This document shows, piece by piece, positions 41,532-49,848 of a DNA stretch of 64,000 bases. The DNA lies in NCBI RefSeq assembly GCF_000519325.1, contig NZ_KI912613.1, positions 1,881,990 to 1,945,989 of the forward strand, given 5' to 3'. The stretch's first letter is position 1. Every line of letters starts with the position of its first letter. The notes beneath the pieces were generated by a model. That model made no database searches and was not told the origin of the DNA. It was given only the letters and a program-made list of their open reading frames with translations. Both the position numbers and the translations under genes were made by a program. Origin of the DNA: Patulibacter minatonensis DSM 18081. GTDB lineage: Bacteria > Actinomycetota > Thermoleophilia > Solirubrobacterales > Solirubrobacteraceae.

Positions 41532-43094
41532 ATGACATCCACCACGCCATCCACCACCTCCTCCGGCCGGTCCCGTCGCTCGACCCGCGACGGCGCCGGC
41601 CGCGCGCCTCGACGTGCACGCCCGACCGCTCCCGCCGGCCGTCGCCTGGCCCGCGGCACCGCGCTCCTCACCGTCGCCGTCGCCGGGTTCGCGCTGCCCT
41701 CGGCCGCCTCAGCGGCGGCCCCGAACGCCGTCGCCACCGTGGCCGCCAACGGCGACGTCGTCCTCACGGGCACCGGCGACCGCGACTTCGTGAAGGTCTC
41801 GAGCTACCGCAACGACCGCGTCCTGCTCGTCTACTACTTCGGCATCGAGGCCGGCGCCGGCTGCCGTCCGTACAACGCCGGGAACGACCAGGGCGCCGAC
41901 TGCCCGCTGAGCGCCGAGGGCCGGCTGCGGATGGACATGGGCGCCGGCGACGACTGGATCGAGATGCGTGGCGCGCCCTCCGGCCTCGAACGCGTCGAGG
42001 CGACCCTGGGGGCGGGGCAGGACCTGTACTCCGGCTACTTCGACCGCACCGCGGTCGTCGACGGCGGGGCGGACGACGACACGCTCTCCGGCAGCTGGGG
42101 CACCGACGTCTTCCACGGCGGCGAGGGCTCCGACCTCCTGAAGGGCGTGGAGGGCGCCGACCGGCTCTACGGCGACGACGGCGACGACGCGATCATCGCC
42201 GACGGCCGCACCGACGACCGCTACGACGACGTCGTCGACGGTGGCGCCGGGCACGACGAGCTCGACGACTACCTGCGCCCGAAGTACTCCGGCATCACCG
42301 GCCCGGCGTCCGTGTCGCTCGACGGCGTGGCGAACGACGGCTTCGCGGGCGAGCGCGACGACCTCAACGGCATCGAGGAGGTCAACGCCTACGCGCCGAT
42401 GGATTTCGTCGGCAGCGCCGGCGACGACGAGGCCGGGTGGGCGGAGACGAACGACGTCGACGCGGTCGGCCCGAGCTCGTTCCGCGGTCTGGCCGGCAAC
42501 GACGTCCTCACCGGCAGCCCGTACGCCGACACGTTCGACGGCGGCGAGGGCGACGACCGCATCACCTCGCGCGACGCGGTCGCCGACACGGTGACCTGCG
42601 GGCCGGGCGACGACACCGTCGTGGCCGACGCGCTGGACGTCGTCGCCGCGGACTGCGAGCACGTCGACCGGCCGGCGACGACGCCGCCCCCGGGCGGGAC
42701 GACGCCTCCCGGCGGCACGACGCCTCCGGGCGGCACGGTCCCCGGCGCTCCGAAGCCCGGCGACAAGCGCACCGGCACGCCGCCGCCGAAGGACTTCCGG
42801 GCCCCCGGCGCCGGGCCGCGGATGACGGTCGTCGGCACCCCGAAGCTCGCCGCTGCGCTGCGCTCCGGCCTGACGGTGAAGGTCCCCGCGAAGGCCGGCA
42901 CGAGGCTCCGGGTGCGGGCGACCAGCGGCGGCCGGGTCGTCGCGACCGGGAACGCGAAGGCGTCCAGGGCCGGTGTCACGAGCGTCAAGCTGCGCTTCAC
43001 CGCGAAGGCGAAGAAGCGGCTGCGCTCGGCGAAGAAGGTGCGGCTGACGATCCGCTCCGGCGCGCAGTCGGTGACGGTCGTCCTCGCACGGTGA
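41532..43094 (+). CDS. Secreted RTX-type calcium-binding repeat protein
   Basis: A 520-residue exported protein. About 40 basic residues precede the signal segment (GTALLTVAVAGFALPSAASA), so an inner start is possible. Calcium-binding repeats are seen at VVDGGADDDTLSGSWGTDVF, HGGEGSDLLKGVEGADRLYG and FRGLAGNDVLTGSPYADTFD, more scattered than in the neighbour. A PPGGTTPPGGT linker leads to a basic C-terminal beta domain (KVPAKAGTRLRVRATSGGRV, FTAKAKKRLRSAKKVRLTIR) matching the end of the divergent RTX gene. The role is unknown; surface attachment is likely. Confidence 0.82.
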   Translation: MTSTTPSTTSSGRSRRSTRDGAGRAPRRARPTAPAGRRLARGTALLTVAVAGFALPSAASAAAPNAVATVAANGDVVLTGTGDRDFVKVSSYRNDRVLLVYYFGIEAGAGCRPYNAGNDQGADCPLSAEGRLRMDMGAGDDWIEMRGAPSGLERVEATLGAGQDLYSGYFDRTAVVDGGADDDTLSGSWGTDVFHGGEGSDLLKGVEGADRLYGDDGDDAIIADGRTDDRYDDVVDGGAGHDELDDYLRPKYSGITGPASVSLDGVANDGFAGERDDLNGIEEVNAYAPMDFVGSAGDDEAGWAETNDVDAVGPSSFRGLAGNDVLTGSPYADTFDGGEGDDRITSRDAVADTVTCGPGDDTVVADALDVVAADCEHVDRPATTPPPGGTTPPGGTTPPGGTVPGAPKPGDKRTGTPPPKDFRAPGAGPRMTVVGTPKLAAALRSGLTVKVPAKAGTRLRVRATSGGRVVATGNAKASRAGVTSVKLRFTAKAKKRLRSAKKVRLTIRSGAQSVTVVLAR

Positions 43095-43164
43095 GGACCA
43101 TGGGCCGGCGCGGAGCCCGGTCGGCCCACCTCGGCCGGCCCGCGGGTTCCCAGGGGCCCGGCCC

Positions 43165-45987
43165 TCACTCCGGGGTCGGCCCGCCTCCCAGCACCCCGGC
43201 GAGCTGGGTCCGCGAGCGGATGTCGAGCTTCTGGAACACCTGGCCGAGCGTCGACTCGACGGTCTTGCGGGTGACGAAGAGCGTCTCGGCGATCTGCCGG
43301 TTCGTGAGACCGGCCGCCGCGTGGTCGGCCATCCGCCGTTCGCTCGGGGTCAGCGCGTCGACGCCCGTGAGCGCCGTGCGACGCGGCCGGCCGCCGGCGA
43401 GCACGAGCTCCTCCGTCGCGCGCTCCAGCAGCCCGAGGTTGCCGGTGCGGTGCGCGTCGTCGCGGGCGACCGACAGCACCTCCCGGGCGTCGACCCGGCG
43501 GCCGGCCCGGCGCAGCGCCGCACCGAGCTCGACCCCGGCGAGCGCCCCGACGTACGGTGCCGCGGAGCGATCGGCCGCGTCGAGCGCCTCGCGCAGCAGT
43601 TCGAGGCCCTCGTCCCCGCCGCTCGCCAGCCCGAGCGCGACGAGGCCCTCGGCCTCCAGGAGCGCGGCGCCCCGTCGCCGGGCGTCGGCGACCGCGTCCG
43701 TCGCGAGCACCCGCGCCTCCTCGGTCCGCCCGCAGGCGGCGAGCGCCCGGGCGAGCTGCGCGTCGACCGGGGCCAGCGGGTACCGCCGCCAGCCGAGCCG
43801 CGTGGACAGCTCGCGCACGAGCTCCAGCTCGGCGACGGCCTCCTGCGGCCGGTGCTGCGTGAGCCGCAGTTCCCCGCGGGCGGCCGCGGACGTCAGGCGC
43901 GTGAAGCGGTTCCGCAGGTCGGGGACGGCGTCGAGCTCCGCGTCGGCCTCGTCGAGTCGGCCGAGTCGGACCAGCGTCCGTGCGAGCGCGATCCGCGACG
44001 GCAGCGCCGCGTCGTCGAGCCCGGCGGCCAGCCACAGGTCGACGGCCTCTCGGGCCGACGCCTCGGCGTCGACAGCGGACCCGAACACCATCGCCCACTC
44101 CGATCGCGCGAAGGCGACCGTGGCGCCGCCGACCCGGGTCGCCCCGCCGCGGACGGACAGCTCGGCGTCGCGGATCGCGCGATCGGCGAGGTCCGCACCG
44201 TCGAGCGTGACGGTCGCCATCACGGCCCAGAACGGGGTCGAGGTCTCGACGCCGGCGACGCGGGCCAGGGGCCGGTCGGCCAGCGCGCGCTCCGCGAGCT
44301 CCAGGGCCTCCGCCGCTGTGGCGTCGCCCGCCGCGGCCTCGAACGCGAGGACGGGCAGCGTCTGCTCGTCCGGCTCGCGCGCCATCGTCGCGATCAGGGG
44401 CGCACGCCGGTCGGCGAGCCGCGTGTCGACGGTCATCGCGCCGTAGAGCTGCGCCCGGAGTCCGGAGCGCAGCTCGGCGTGCTCGGGGGCGTCCAGGCGC
44501 TCGATCGTCGCCTGCAGCCGGTCGACCGTCTCCGCCATCCCCGCACCGTGGGCGTGGACGACGACCTGGAGCGCGAGCGCCGGGCCGGCGATCTCCGGAC
44601 GCGACGATGCGGCGGCCGCGGCGAGGTGGAGCCGCGCGTCGACGTCCCCGGCGGAGACGGTCGCGCGGGCGAGCTGGAGCAGCAGCGCGTCGCGGTCCTC
44701 GGCGTCGGCCGGCAGCTCCTCCAGCGCGCGGCGCAGGCGCCGGACGGCGGCGTCGGGGGCGCCGTCGGCGAGGGCGTGCCGGGCGGAGCGGCGGAGCACC
44801 GGGACGACCCAGCGCTCCCGGGCCGGTGGCGCGGCGAGGAGGTGCAGGACGAGCTCCTCCTCGGCGCCGGGCCGGCCGTGGAGCAACGCGGCAGCGGTCC
44901 GGTGCATCTGGATCCGCTCGTCCGCGCCGACGGACTCCGCGACCGCGGCGCGCAGCAGCGGGTGCGCGAACCGCGGGCCGTCGGGCGCGGCCAGGCCGAC
45001 GGCCCGGAGGACGTCGAGCGCCCGGTCCGCATCGGCGGGATCGAGGCCCGCCACCGCGGCGACGAGATCCGTCCCGCGCGTGTCGCCGAGCACCGCGAGC
45101 GCGTGGGCGACGAGGCGCGCGTGGTCGTCGAGCTGCCGCAGCCGCCGCTCGACCGACCGCGTGACCGACGACGGCACGGCCTCGCGTACGGCGTCGGCGC
45201 TCGGCGCGCGGCCGGACTCCGCGAGCGTGCGGACGAGCTCGCGCAGCAGCAGCGGGTTGCCGCCCGTCGCCTCCGCCGCGCCGGTCACGACGTCGTCCGG
45301 CGCGGGGGTCCCGAGCCCGGCGTCGACGAGGACGCGCGTGCCCTCCGGGCTCAGCGCCCGCGGTCGCACGACGGTGACGTGCGGTCCCTCGGCCAGGCCC
45401 GTCAGCAGGTCGTGCTCGGCACCCGGCTCGTTCGGTCGGGTCGCGAGTGCCAGCAGCACCGGGAGCTCGTCGATCCGCCGCGAGAGGAAGTCGAGGAACC
45501 GCAGCGACGGGGCGTCGGCCCAGTGCGCGTCGTCGACGACGAGGACGAGCGGCCGCTCGTCGGCGAGGGCCGCGACGAGCCAGTAGAGGCCGTGGAGCGT
45601 CGCGAACGCCGCGTCCGCCCCGGCGTTCTCCGGGTCCGGCGCTGCCCCGACGATCGGGCCGGCGAGCGCGGCCGCGCCGGAGAGCAGCGCCGCGCGCCTG
45701 TCGGGGTCGGCACCGAGGACGACGGGCTCGAGCAGCTGCCGGACGAGACCGAACGGGAACTCGCGCTCGAGCTCGCCGCCCAGCGCGGACAGCCCGAGCA
45801 CCGAGGCGTCCGCCGCGACGTCCGCGCGGAGCGCCCGCAGGAGCGCCGTCTTGCCGACCCCTGCGACGCCCTCGACGAGCACCACGCCGCCCGTCCCCCG
45901 GAGCGCGTGGTCCAGGCCGGTGCGCAGCGCGGCGGTCTCGCGGTCGCGCTCGAGCAGCTCCTCGGACCGGCGGCCTCCGTCTTCCAC
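43165..45987 (-). CDS. Large ATP-binding LuxR-family (LAL) regulator
   Basis: A 940-residue LAL regulator. N-terminal AAA-type ATPase: Walker A VLVEGVAGVGKTALLRAL, Walker B PLVLVVDDAHWADAPSLRFL. The 600-residue middle is tetratricopeptide-like helical repeats (GAPDAAVRRLRRALEELPAD, RLGRLDEADAELDAVPDLRN). The C-terminal LuxR HTH is LTPSERRMADHAAAGLTNRQ then IAETLFVTRKTVESTLGQVF. Such proteins sense a small molecule through the repeats and activate transcription. Its start, GTG 45987, lies 12 nt after the cupin gene stop, so the two are co-transcribed. The adjacent RTX genes are possible targets (inference only). Confidence 0.92.
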   Translation of the reverse strand: MEDGGRRSEELLERDRETAALRTGLDHALRGTGGVVLVEGVAGVGKTALLRALRADVAADASVLGLSALGGELEREFPFGLVRQLLEPVVLGADPDRRAALLSGAAALAGPIVGAAPDPENAGADAAFATLHGLYWLVAALADERPLVLVVDDAHWADAPSLRFLDFLSRRIDELPVLLALATRPNEPGAEHDLLTGLAEGPHVTVVRPRALSPEGTRVLVDAGLGTPAPDDVVTGAAEATGGNPLLLRELVRTLAESGRAPSADAVREAVPSSVTRSVERRLRQLDDHARLVAHALAVLGDTRGTDLVAAVAGLDPADADRALDVLRAVGLAAPDGPRFAHPLLRAAVAESVGADERIQMHRTAAALLHGRPGAEEELVLHLLAAPPARERWVVPVLRRSARHALADGAPDAAVRRLRRALEELPADAEDRDALLLQLARATVSAGDVDARLHLAAAAASSRPEIAGPALALQVVVHAHGAGMAETVDRLQATIERLDAPEHAELRSGLRAQLYGAMTVDTRLADRRAPLIATMAREPDEQTLPVLAFEAAAGDATAAEALELAERALADRPLARVAGVETSTPFWAVMATVTLDGADLADRAIRDAELSVRGGATRVGGATVAFARSEWAMVFGSAVDAEASAREAVDLWLAAGLDDAALPSRIALARTLVRLGRLDEADAELDAVPDLRNRFTRLTSAAARGELRLTQHRPQEAVAELELVRELSTRLGWRRYPLAPVDAQLARALAACGRTEEARVLATDAVADARRRGAALLEAEGLVALGLASGGDEGLELLREALDAADRSAAPYVGALAGVELGAALRRAGRRVDAREVLSVARDDAHRTGNLGLLERATEELVLAGGRPRRTALTGVDALTPSERRMADHAAAGLTNRQIAETLFVTRKTVESTLGQVFQKLDIRSRTQLAGVLGGGPTPE

Positions 45988-45999
45988 GGTCGCCGGATC

Positions 46000-46416
46000 C
46001 TACGCCGCCGCGCCCCACGCGGAGGGGAGGAGGGCGACCCCGGAGGCGGCGAGCAGCGCCGCGACGTCGTCGGGGTCCGGGGCGGTCGTGGCGCCGGCCA
46101 GGCCGGTCAGCGCCTCGAGCCCGGCGGGGACCGTCAGGACCAGCAGCCGCACGTCGGCCTGCGCCTCGAGCCGGCAGGGCTCCGACGGTTCGATCCGGGC
46201 GACGTCCCCGGGGTCCAGCGCGGTCCACCCGGCGTCGTGCAGGACCCGCAGCCGGCCCTCGAGCAGCAGCAGCGTGCTGACGCGGTCCTGGTGGCGATGG
46301 GGCGGGATCGCGGTGCCGGCGGGCGCGCGGACGTCGAACAGCGCGTACGCGCCGCCGGTCGACTCGCGGCCGGCGACGACCTCGACGCGCGGGCCAGGGA
46401 GAGGGCGGTGGGTCAT
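46000..46416 (-). CDS. Cupin-domain protein
   Basis: A 138-residue single-domain cupin. The metal-binding motif 1 is PPHRHQDRVSTLLLLEGRLR (two His, with Gln in place of the usual second-turn residue), and GDVARIEPSEPCRLEAQAD represents motif 2, where the last His ligand is not obvious. It could be a small-molecule sensor rather than an enzyme, as it precedes the LuxR regulator by 12 nt in the same transcript. No signal peptide. Confidence 0.75.
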   Translation of the reverse strand: MTHRPLPGPRVEVVAGRESTGGAYALFDVRAPAGTAIPPHRHQDRVSTLLLLEGRLRVLHDAGWTALDPGDVARIEPSEPCRLEAQADVRLLVLTVPAGLEALTGLAGATTAPDPDDVAALLAASGVALLPSAWGAAA

Positions 46417-46563
46417 ACCGGGATCCTCCGCCGACCACCCCCGCGCGCGCGACGGGGGCCACCCCGGAATCTCCCCGGGATTTTGGGGGCGGACGGCCCG
46501 CCGGTCGCACGAAGCCCGTCGGGCGACCTGGCCCGTCGCCCGTTGACGGGGTCGCGGCCCGTC

Positions 46564-47223
46564 TCAGACCAGCCCGTCCGCGAACCGCGCGAGGCCCTCG
46601 GGGTCCTCGTACGCCGGGCCGTGGCCGGGCAGGACGACGGCCGGGCGCAGGTCGGCGAGCCGCCGGATCGCGTCGCGGTTCTGCGCCGAGTCCGTGTTGA
46701 AGACACCGGGCGGCTCCGCGAGCCGGGCGCGGCCGGTCAGGTAGCTGACGTTCCGCACGACGTCGCCGCAGATCGCCACCCGGTCGCGCTCCCGGAACAG
46801 CACGATCTCGCCGGGCGAGTGGCCCGGCGCGTGGAGGACCGTGAAGCCCGCGACCTCGTCGCCCTCCCGCAGCACCCGGTCCACGGTCCGCGGCGGGCCG
46901 CTCCACGCCCGGGTGACGAACCGGGCGGGCAGGCTGGTGCCCGAGGTCAGCCGGCGCCGGCCCTCCATCGCGTCGACGTCGTCCGCGTGGCACGCGAGCG
47001 GCACGCCCCGTGCCGTGCAGATCGCGTCGGCGGCGCCCTGGTGGTCGGGGTGCGCGTGGGTCAGCGCGACGAGCGACAGGTCCCGCCCCTCGAGCTGGCG
47101 CAGGAACGGCCGCGCGTCCTGCCGTCGCGCCGCGTCGACGAGCACGTCGCCCACCAGGTACGCGTTGATCGTGGGCCCGACCCTTCGGGAGAGCCGCTCC
47201 ACCCCGTCCGCCATCCGCTCCAT
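46564..47223 (-). CDS. MBL-fold metallohydrolase
   Basis: A 219-residue metallo-beta-lactamase-fold hydrolase. The zinc motif is LTHAHPDHQGAAD (HxHxDH). The next ligands follow in VLHAPGHSPGEIVL (His), AICGDVVRN (bridging Asp) and VVLPGHGPAYEDP (final His). The substrate is unknown; glyoxalase II-like thioesters or lactones are possible. ATG 47223 is preferred over an upstream ATG at 47277 because GGAGGAG lies 5 nt before it and the longer form would start inside the operator array. Divergent from the TetR gene that probably represses it. Confidence 0.87.
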   Translation of the reverse strand: MERMADGVERLSRRVGPTINAYLVGDVLVDAARRQDARPFLRQLEGRDLSLVALTHAHPDHQGAADAICTARGVPLACHADDVDAMEGRRRLTSGTSLPARFVTRAWSGPPRTVDRVLREGDEVAGFTVLHAPGHSPGEIVLFRERDRVAICGDVVRNVSYLTGRARLAEPPGVFNTDSAQNRDAIRRLADLRPAVVLPGHGPAYEDPEGLARFADGLV

Positions 47224-47247
47224 CGTCCGTCTCCTCCGTCGCCGTCC

Positions 47248-47309
47248 ATACGCTTGCGTATCAATACGGTAGCGCATGAATACGCAAGCGTATGAATACG
47301 TGCCCGTAT
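47248..47309. promoter_or_regulatory. Four-site tandem TetR operator array with 16-bp period
   Basis: Four 14-bp palindromic units begin at 47248, 47264, 47280 and 47296, exactly 16 bp apart: ATACGCTTGCGTAT, ATACGGTAGCGCAT, ATACGCAAGCGTAT and ATACGTGCCCGTAT. The first and third are exact reverse complements of each other, the fourth has perfect ATACG/CGTAT arms, and the second has one arm mismatch. Two-base spacers are CA, GA, GA. The last unit overlaps the TATGAT -10 box (47307-47312) that lies 8 nt before the TetR ATG. Cooperative binding of TetR dimers along the helix is the natural reading. Confidence 0.85.
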
Positions 47310-47320
47310 GATCGGTTCCG

Positions 47321-47878
47321 ATGGCGCCCGGGAAGAGCCGACTGACGCGGGACGCATGGATCGCGGCGGCGCTCGACGCGATCGCCGAGCGTGGCCTCGG
47401 GGCGGTCGCGGTCGAGCCCCTGGCGGCCGAGCTGGGCGTGACGAAGGGCAGCTTCTACGCCCACTTCCGCACCCGCGACGCGCTCGTCGAGGCGGCGCTC
47501 GACGCCTGGGCGGCCAAGCACGGCGCGCCCGGCTTCGCGGACTTCGACGGGATCGACGACCCGGCCGACCGCCTGCGCGCGGTCCTCGAGAGCGCGGTCG
47601 CGTTCAGTCGCAGCGACCGGCCCTCGGTGCACGTCCAGCTCCTGCGCGAGACCCACGATCCGCGGGTCCGCGACGCCGTCGCGCGGGCCGACGAGGCGCG
47701 GATCGCCTGGCTGTCGGCGGTCTACCGCGAGCTGGGCCTCGACGCGAAGCGGTCCCACGCCCGCGCGGCGATCGCCTACGCAGCGTTCCTCGGCCTCGTC
47801 CAGCGCCGCGGCGACGGCGGGCCCCCGTCCCGCGACCTCGTCGCGGAGCTCCACCGGACGCTGGTCGACGCGGCCTGA
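47321..47878 (+). CDS. TetR-family transcriptional repressor
   Basis: A 185-residue TetR protein. N-terminal HTH: RDAWIAAALDAIAERGLGAV, then AVEPLAAELGVTKGSFYAHF and RTRDALVEAALDAW; the remainder is the helical effector domain. ATG 47321 follows a near-consensus TATGAT -10 box by 8 nt, so the mRNA is probably leaderless, and the box overlaps the last of four operator units, indicating autorepression. The divergent MBL hydrolase is the likely target. The effector may be the hydrolase substrate. Confidence 0.9.
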   Translation: MAPGKSRLTRDAWIAAALDAIAERGLGAVAVEPLAAELGVTKGSFYAHFRTRDALVEAALDAWAAKHGAPGFADFDGIDDPADRLRAVLESAVAFSRSDRPSVHVQLLRETHDPRVRDAVARADEARIAWLSAVYRELGLDAKRSHARAAIAYAAFLGLVQRRGDGGPPSRDLVAELHRTLVDAA

Positions 47879-47902
47879 CGCGACCTCGGTCGTCCCGGCC
47901 GC

Positions 47903-48310
47903 TCAGTGCACCCCGTCGAGGAACGGCTCCGGATCGAGGACGTCGAGGATCCCGGCGAGGAACGCACGTGCCGCCGGGGTCCGTGCATCCTCGGCGGCCG
48001 ACGCCGTCAGCGCGCGCAGCGCCGTCCGGTCACCGAGCCGCGGCGAGGCGGTGTGGATCGCGTCCGCGATCCGCAGGATCCCGGGATCGTCGTCGCTGTC
48101 GTCGGCCGCGGCCTGGAGTCGCCCGCGCCAGCCGGTGCGGCCGTCGGCGTCGCCCGGGTCGCCCTCGAGCAAGGCGCGGGCGACGGCCTCGCCGTGCCGT
48201 TCGAGGTCCTCGTCGAGGTCCTCGACCGCATCACTGCGGGCCTCGAGGTCCTCGTCGCGTCCGACGAAGGCCTCGTCGTCGGCGTCCTCGCGGAGATCCT
48301 CACCGGTCAC
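47903..48310 (-). CDS. Hypothetical acidic protein
   Basis: A 135-residue acidic, Ala/Asp-rich soluble protein (EDLREDADDEAFVGRDEDLE, then ARSDAVEDLDEDLERHGEAV). The C-terminal half is predicted helical (ILRIADAIHTASPRLGDRTA, ARAFLAGILDVLDPEPFLDG). GTG 48310 is chosen because CAGAAT lies 7 nt upstream; in-frame sequence further upstream lacks coding character. I do not recognise a family. Confidence 0.6.
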   Translation of the reverse strand: MTGEDLREDADDEAFVGRDEDLEARSDAVEDLDEDLERHGEAVARALLEGDPGDADGRTGWRGRLQAAADDSDDDPGILRIADAIHTASPRLGDRTALRALTASAAEDARTPAARAFLAGILDVLDPEPFLDGVH

Positions 48311-48546
48311 GCCGCGGATTCTGGTGGCCCGACCGGCGGCCCGCGTGCGGGACGTGCACCCCAGGGCCCGTCGGTCCCGTCCCCGCGGCCCCGCGCGCAG
48401 CTGCTCCCGCCGTCGGGCCGCTCGTCGCGCACCGTCACCCGGAGTGCGTCCGCGCACGCCCGTGTGCACGACCCGCCGCGCCGGGTAGCGGCCATGCAGC
48501 GGTCGCCCCCTGGCGGCGGTCGTCCCCGATCGAACGAGGAACACCC

Positions 48547-49794
48547 ATGGCCCGGTCCGAGCAGAAGGTCGTCCAGTACCTGGGCGAGGCCCACGCGAGC
48601 GAGGTCGCGCTGACGCGCGTGCTCCAGTCCCAGATCGCGGTGACCCCGAGGGGCACCGTGCGCTCCGGCCTGGAGGCGCACCTGGTGGAGACGAAGGACC
48701 ACGCCTCCCGGCTCCGCGAGCGGATCAAGGAGCTCGACGCCGGGCGCAACCCGCTGCAGGCGGTCGTCGGCCTGACGGAGACCGTGATCGGGCAGACGCT
48801 CGCGCTGTCGAAGACGCCGCTCGACCTCGTCCGCGGCGTCGGCGGGGAGGAGAAGATCCTCAAGAACGTGAAGGACGCCTGCGCCACGGAGGCCCTGGAG
48901 ATCGCGACGTACGACGCGCTCGAGGCGCTCGCGAAGGCCGTCGGCGACGAGCGCACCGCGACGCTCGCCGCGTCGATCCGGGCCGACGAGCGCGCGATGC
49001 TCGACCGCCTGCTCGGGGAGATCCCGGCCCTCGCGAAGGCGGTCGTCCGCGCCGAGGTCGAGGGTGACCCGTCGTTCGACCCGACGACGACCGGTGCAGC
49101 AGACGCGGTGAAGGAGGTTCGCGACGCCGTCACGGGCGCGGCCGACGAGGCGAGCACCGCGGTGAAGGGCCGGGCCACGAAGGCGCGGACGACCGCGAAG
49201 CGGACGACGACGAAGGCCAAGGCCGACGCGAAGCGCACGGCGTCGAGGGCCACGAGCACGGCGAAGGCGAAGACCTCCAGGGCGACGACGACCGCAAAGG
49301 AGACGACCGCGAAGGCGACGAGCACCGCGAAGGAGACGACGTCCAAGGCGCGGGCCGGCGCGACCTCGGCGGCGAAGAAGACGACCGCGAGCGCGGCGAA
49401 GCAGGCACGGAAGGTCCCCGGTGCGGCGTCCGCGGAAGGCACGGTCAAGGGCACGGTGGCGTCCGCGACCGACCTGCCGATCGCCGGCTACGACGACAAG
49501 ACCGTGGAGGAGATCGACGCGCGGCTGCCCGACCTCTCGCAGGTCGACCTCGCGAAGGTCGCCGCGTACGAGCGCCGCCACCAGGACCGCAGCACGCTGC
49601 TCGACCGCGTCGACGTCCTGCGCGTCGACGAGCCGTGGTCGGGCTACGACGAGCAGACGGCGGCCGAGATCACGAAGGCGCTGAAGGCCGCGACGGACGC
49701 GACGGTCCGCGACGTGCAGGCCTATGAGCGCGCGCACAAGGCGCGCACTGGGCTGACGAAGGCGATCGAGCGGCGCCTCGGACCCGTGACCTGA
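48547..49794 (+). CDS. Ferritin-like (DUF892/YciE-type) protein fused to H1-like tail and two GYD repeats
   Basis: A 415-residue chimera. Residues 1-175 form a ferritin-like helical bundle (KVVQYLGEAHASEVALTRVL, HLVETKDHASRLRERIKELD, CATEALEIATYDALEALAKA), similar to DUF892/YciE stress proteins. Residues 180-300 are a Lys/Ala/Thr-rich, histone H1-like tail (KARTTAKRTTTKAKADAKRT) expected to bind DNA. Residues 305-415 hold two copies of a helical unit, GYDDKTVEEIDARLPDLSQV...AYERRHQDR and GYDEQTAAEITKALKAATDA...AYERAHKAR. GAGGAA lies 5 nt before the ATG. It may protect or compact DNA under stress; the convergent SigB-type sigma factor fits that idea. Confidence 0.78.
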   Translation: MARSEQKVVQYLGEAHASEVALTRVLQSQIAVTPRGTVRSGLEAHLVETKDHASRLRERIKELDAGRNPLQAVVGLTETVIGQTLALSKTPLDLVRGVGGEEKILKNVKDACATEALEIATYDALEALAKAVGDERTATLAASIRADERAMLDRLLGEIPALAKAVVRAEVEGDPSFDPTTTGAADAVKEVRDAVTGAADEASTAVKGRATKARTTAKRTTTKAKADAKRTASRATSTAKAKTSRATTTAKETTAKATSTAKETTSKARAGATSAAKKTTASAAKQARKVPGAASAEGTVKGTVASATDLPIAGYDDKTVEEIDARLPDLSQVDLAKVAAYERRHQDRSTLLDRVDVLRVDEPWSGYDEQTAAEITKALKAATDATVRDVQAYERAHKARTGLTKAIERRLGPVT

Positions 49795-49812
49795 GCGCCC
49801 TCCGGGGCCGGG

Positions 49813-49832
49813 CGGCGGCCGGCCGGCCGCCG
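49813..49832. terminator. Bidirectional palindromic terminator
   Basis: A perfect 20-bp GC palindrome between the convergent ferritin-like and sigma factor genes, 18 nt after one stop and 16 nt from the other. Confidence 0.65.
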
Positions 49833-49848
49833 CGTGCCCGGCCGGGGC

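Noticed and set aside
40000..42700. DNA tandem repeats or a CRISPR-like array in the RTX genes
   Set aside because: The periodicity comes from protein repeats (GGxGxD) and the DNA units are not identical; no spacers or cas genes are present.
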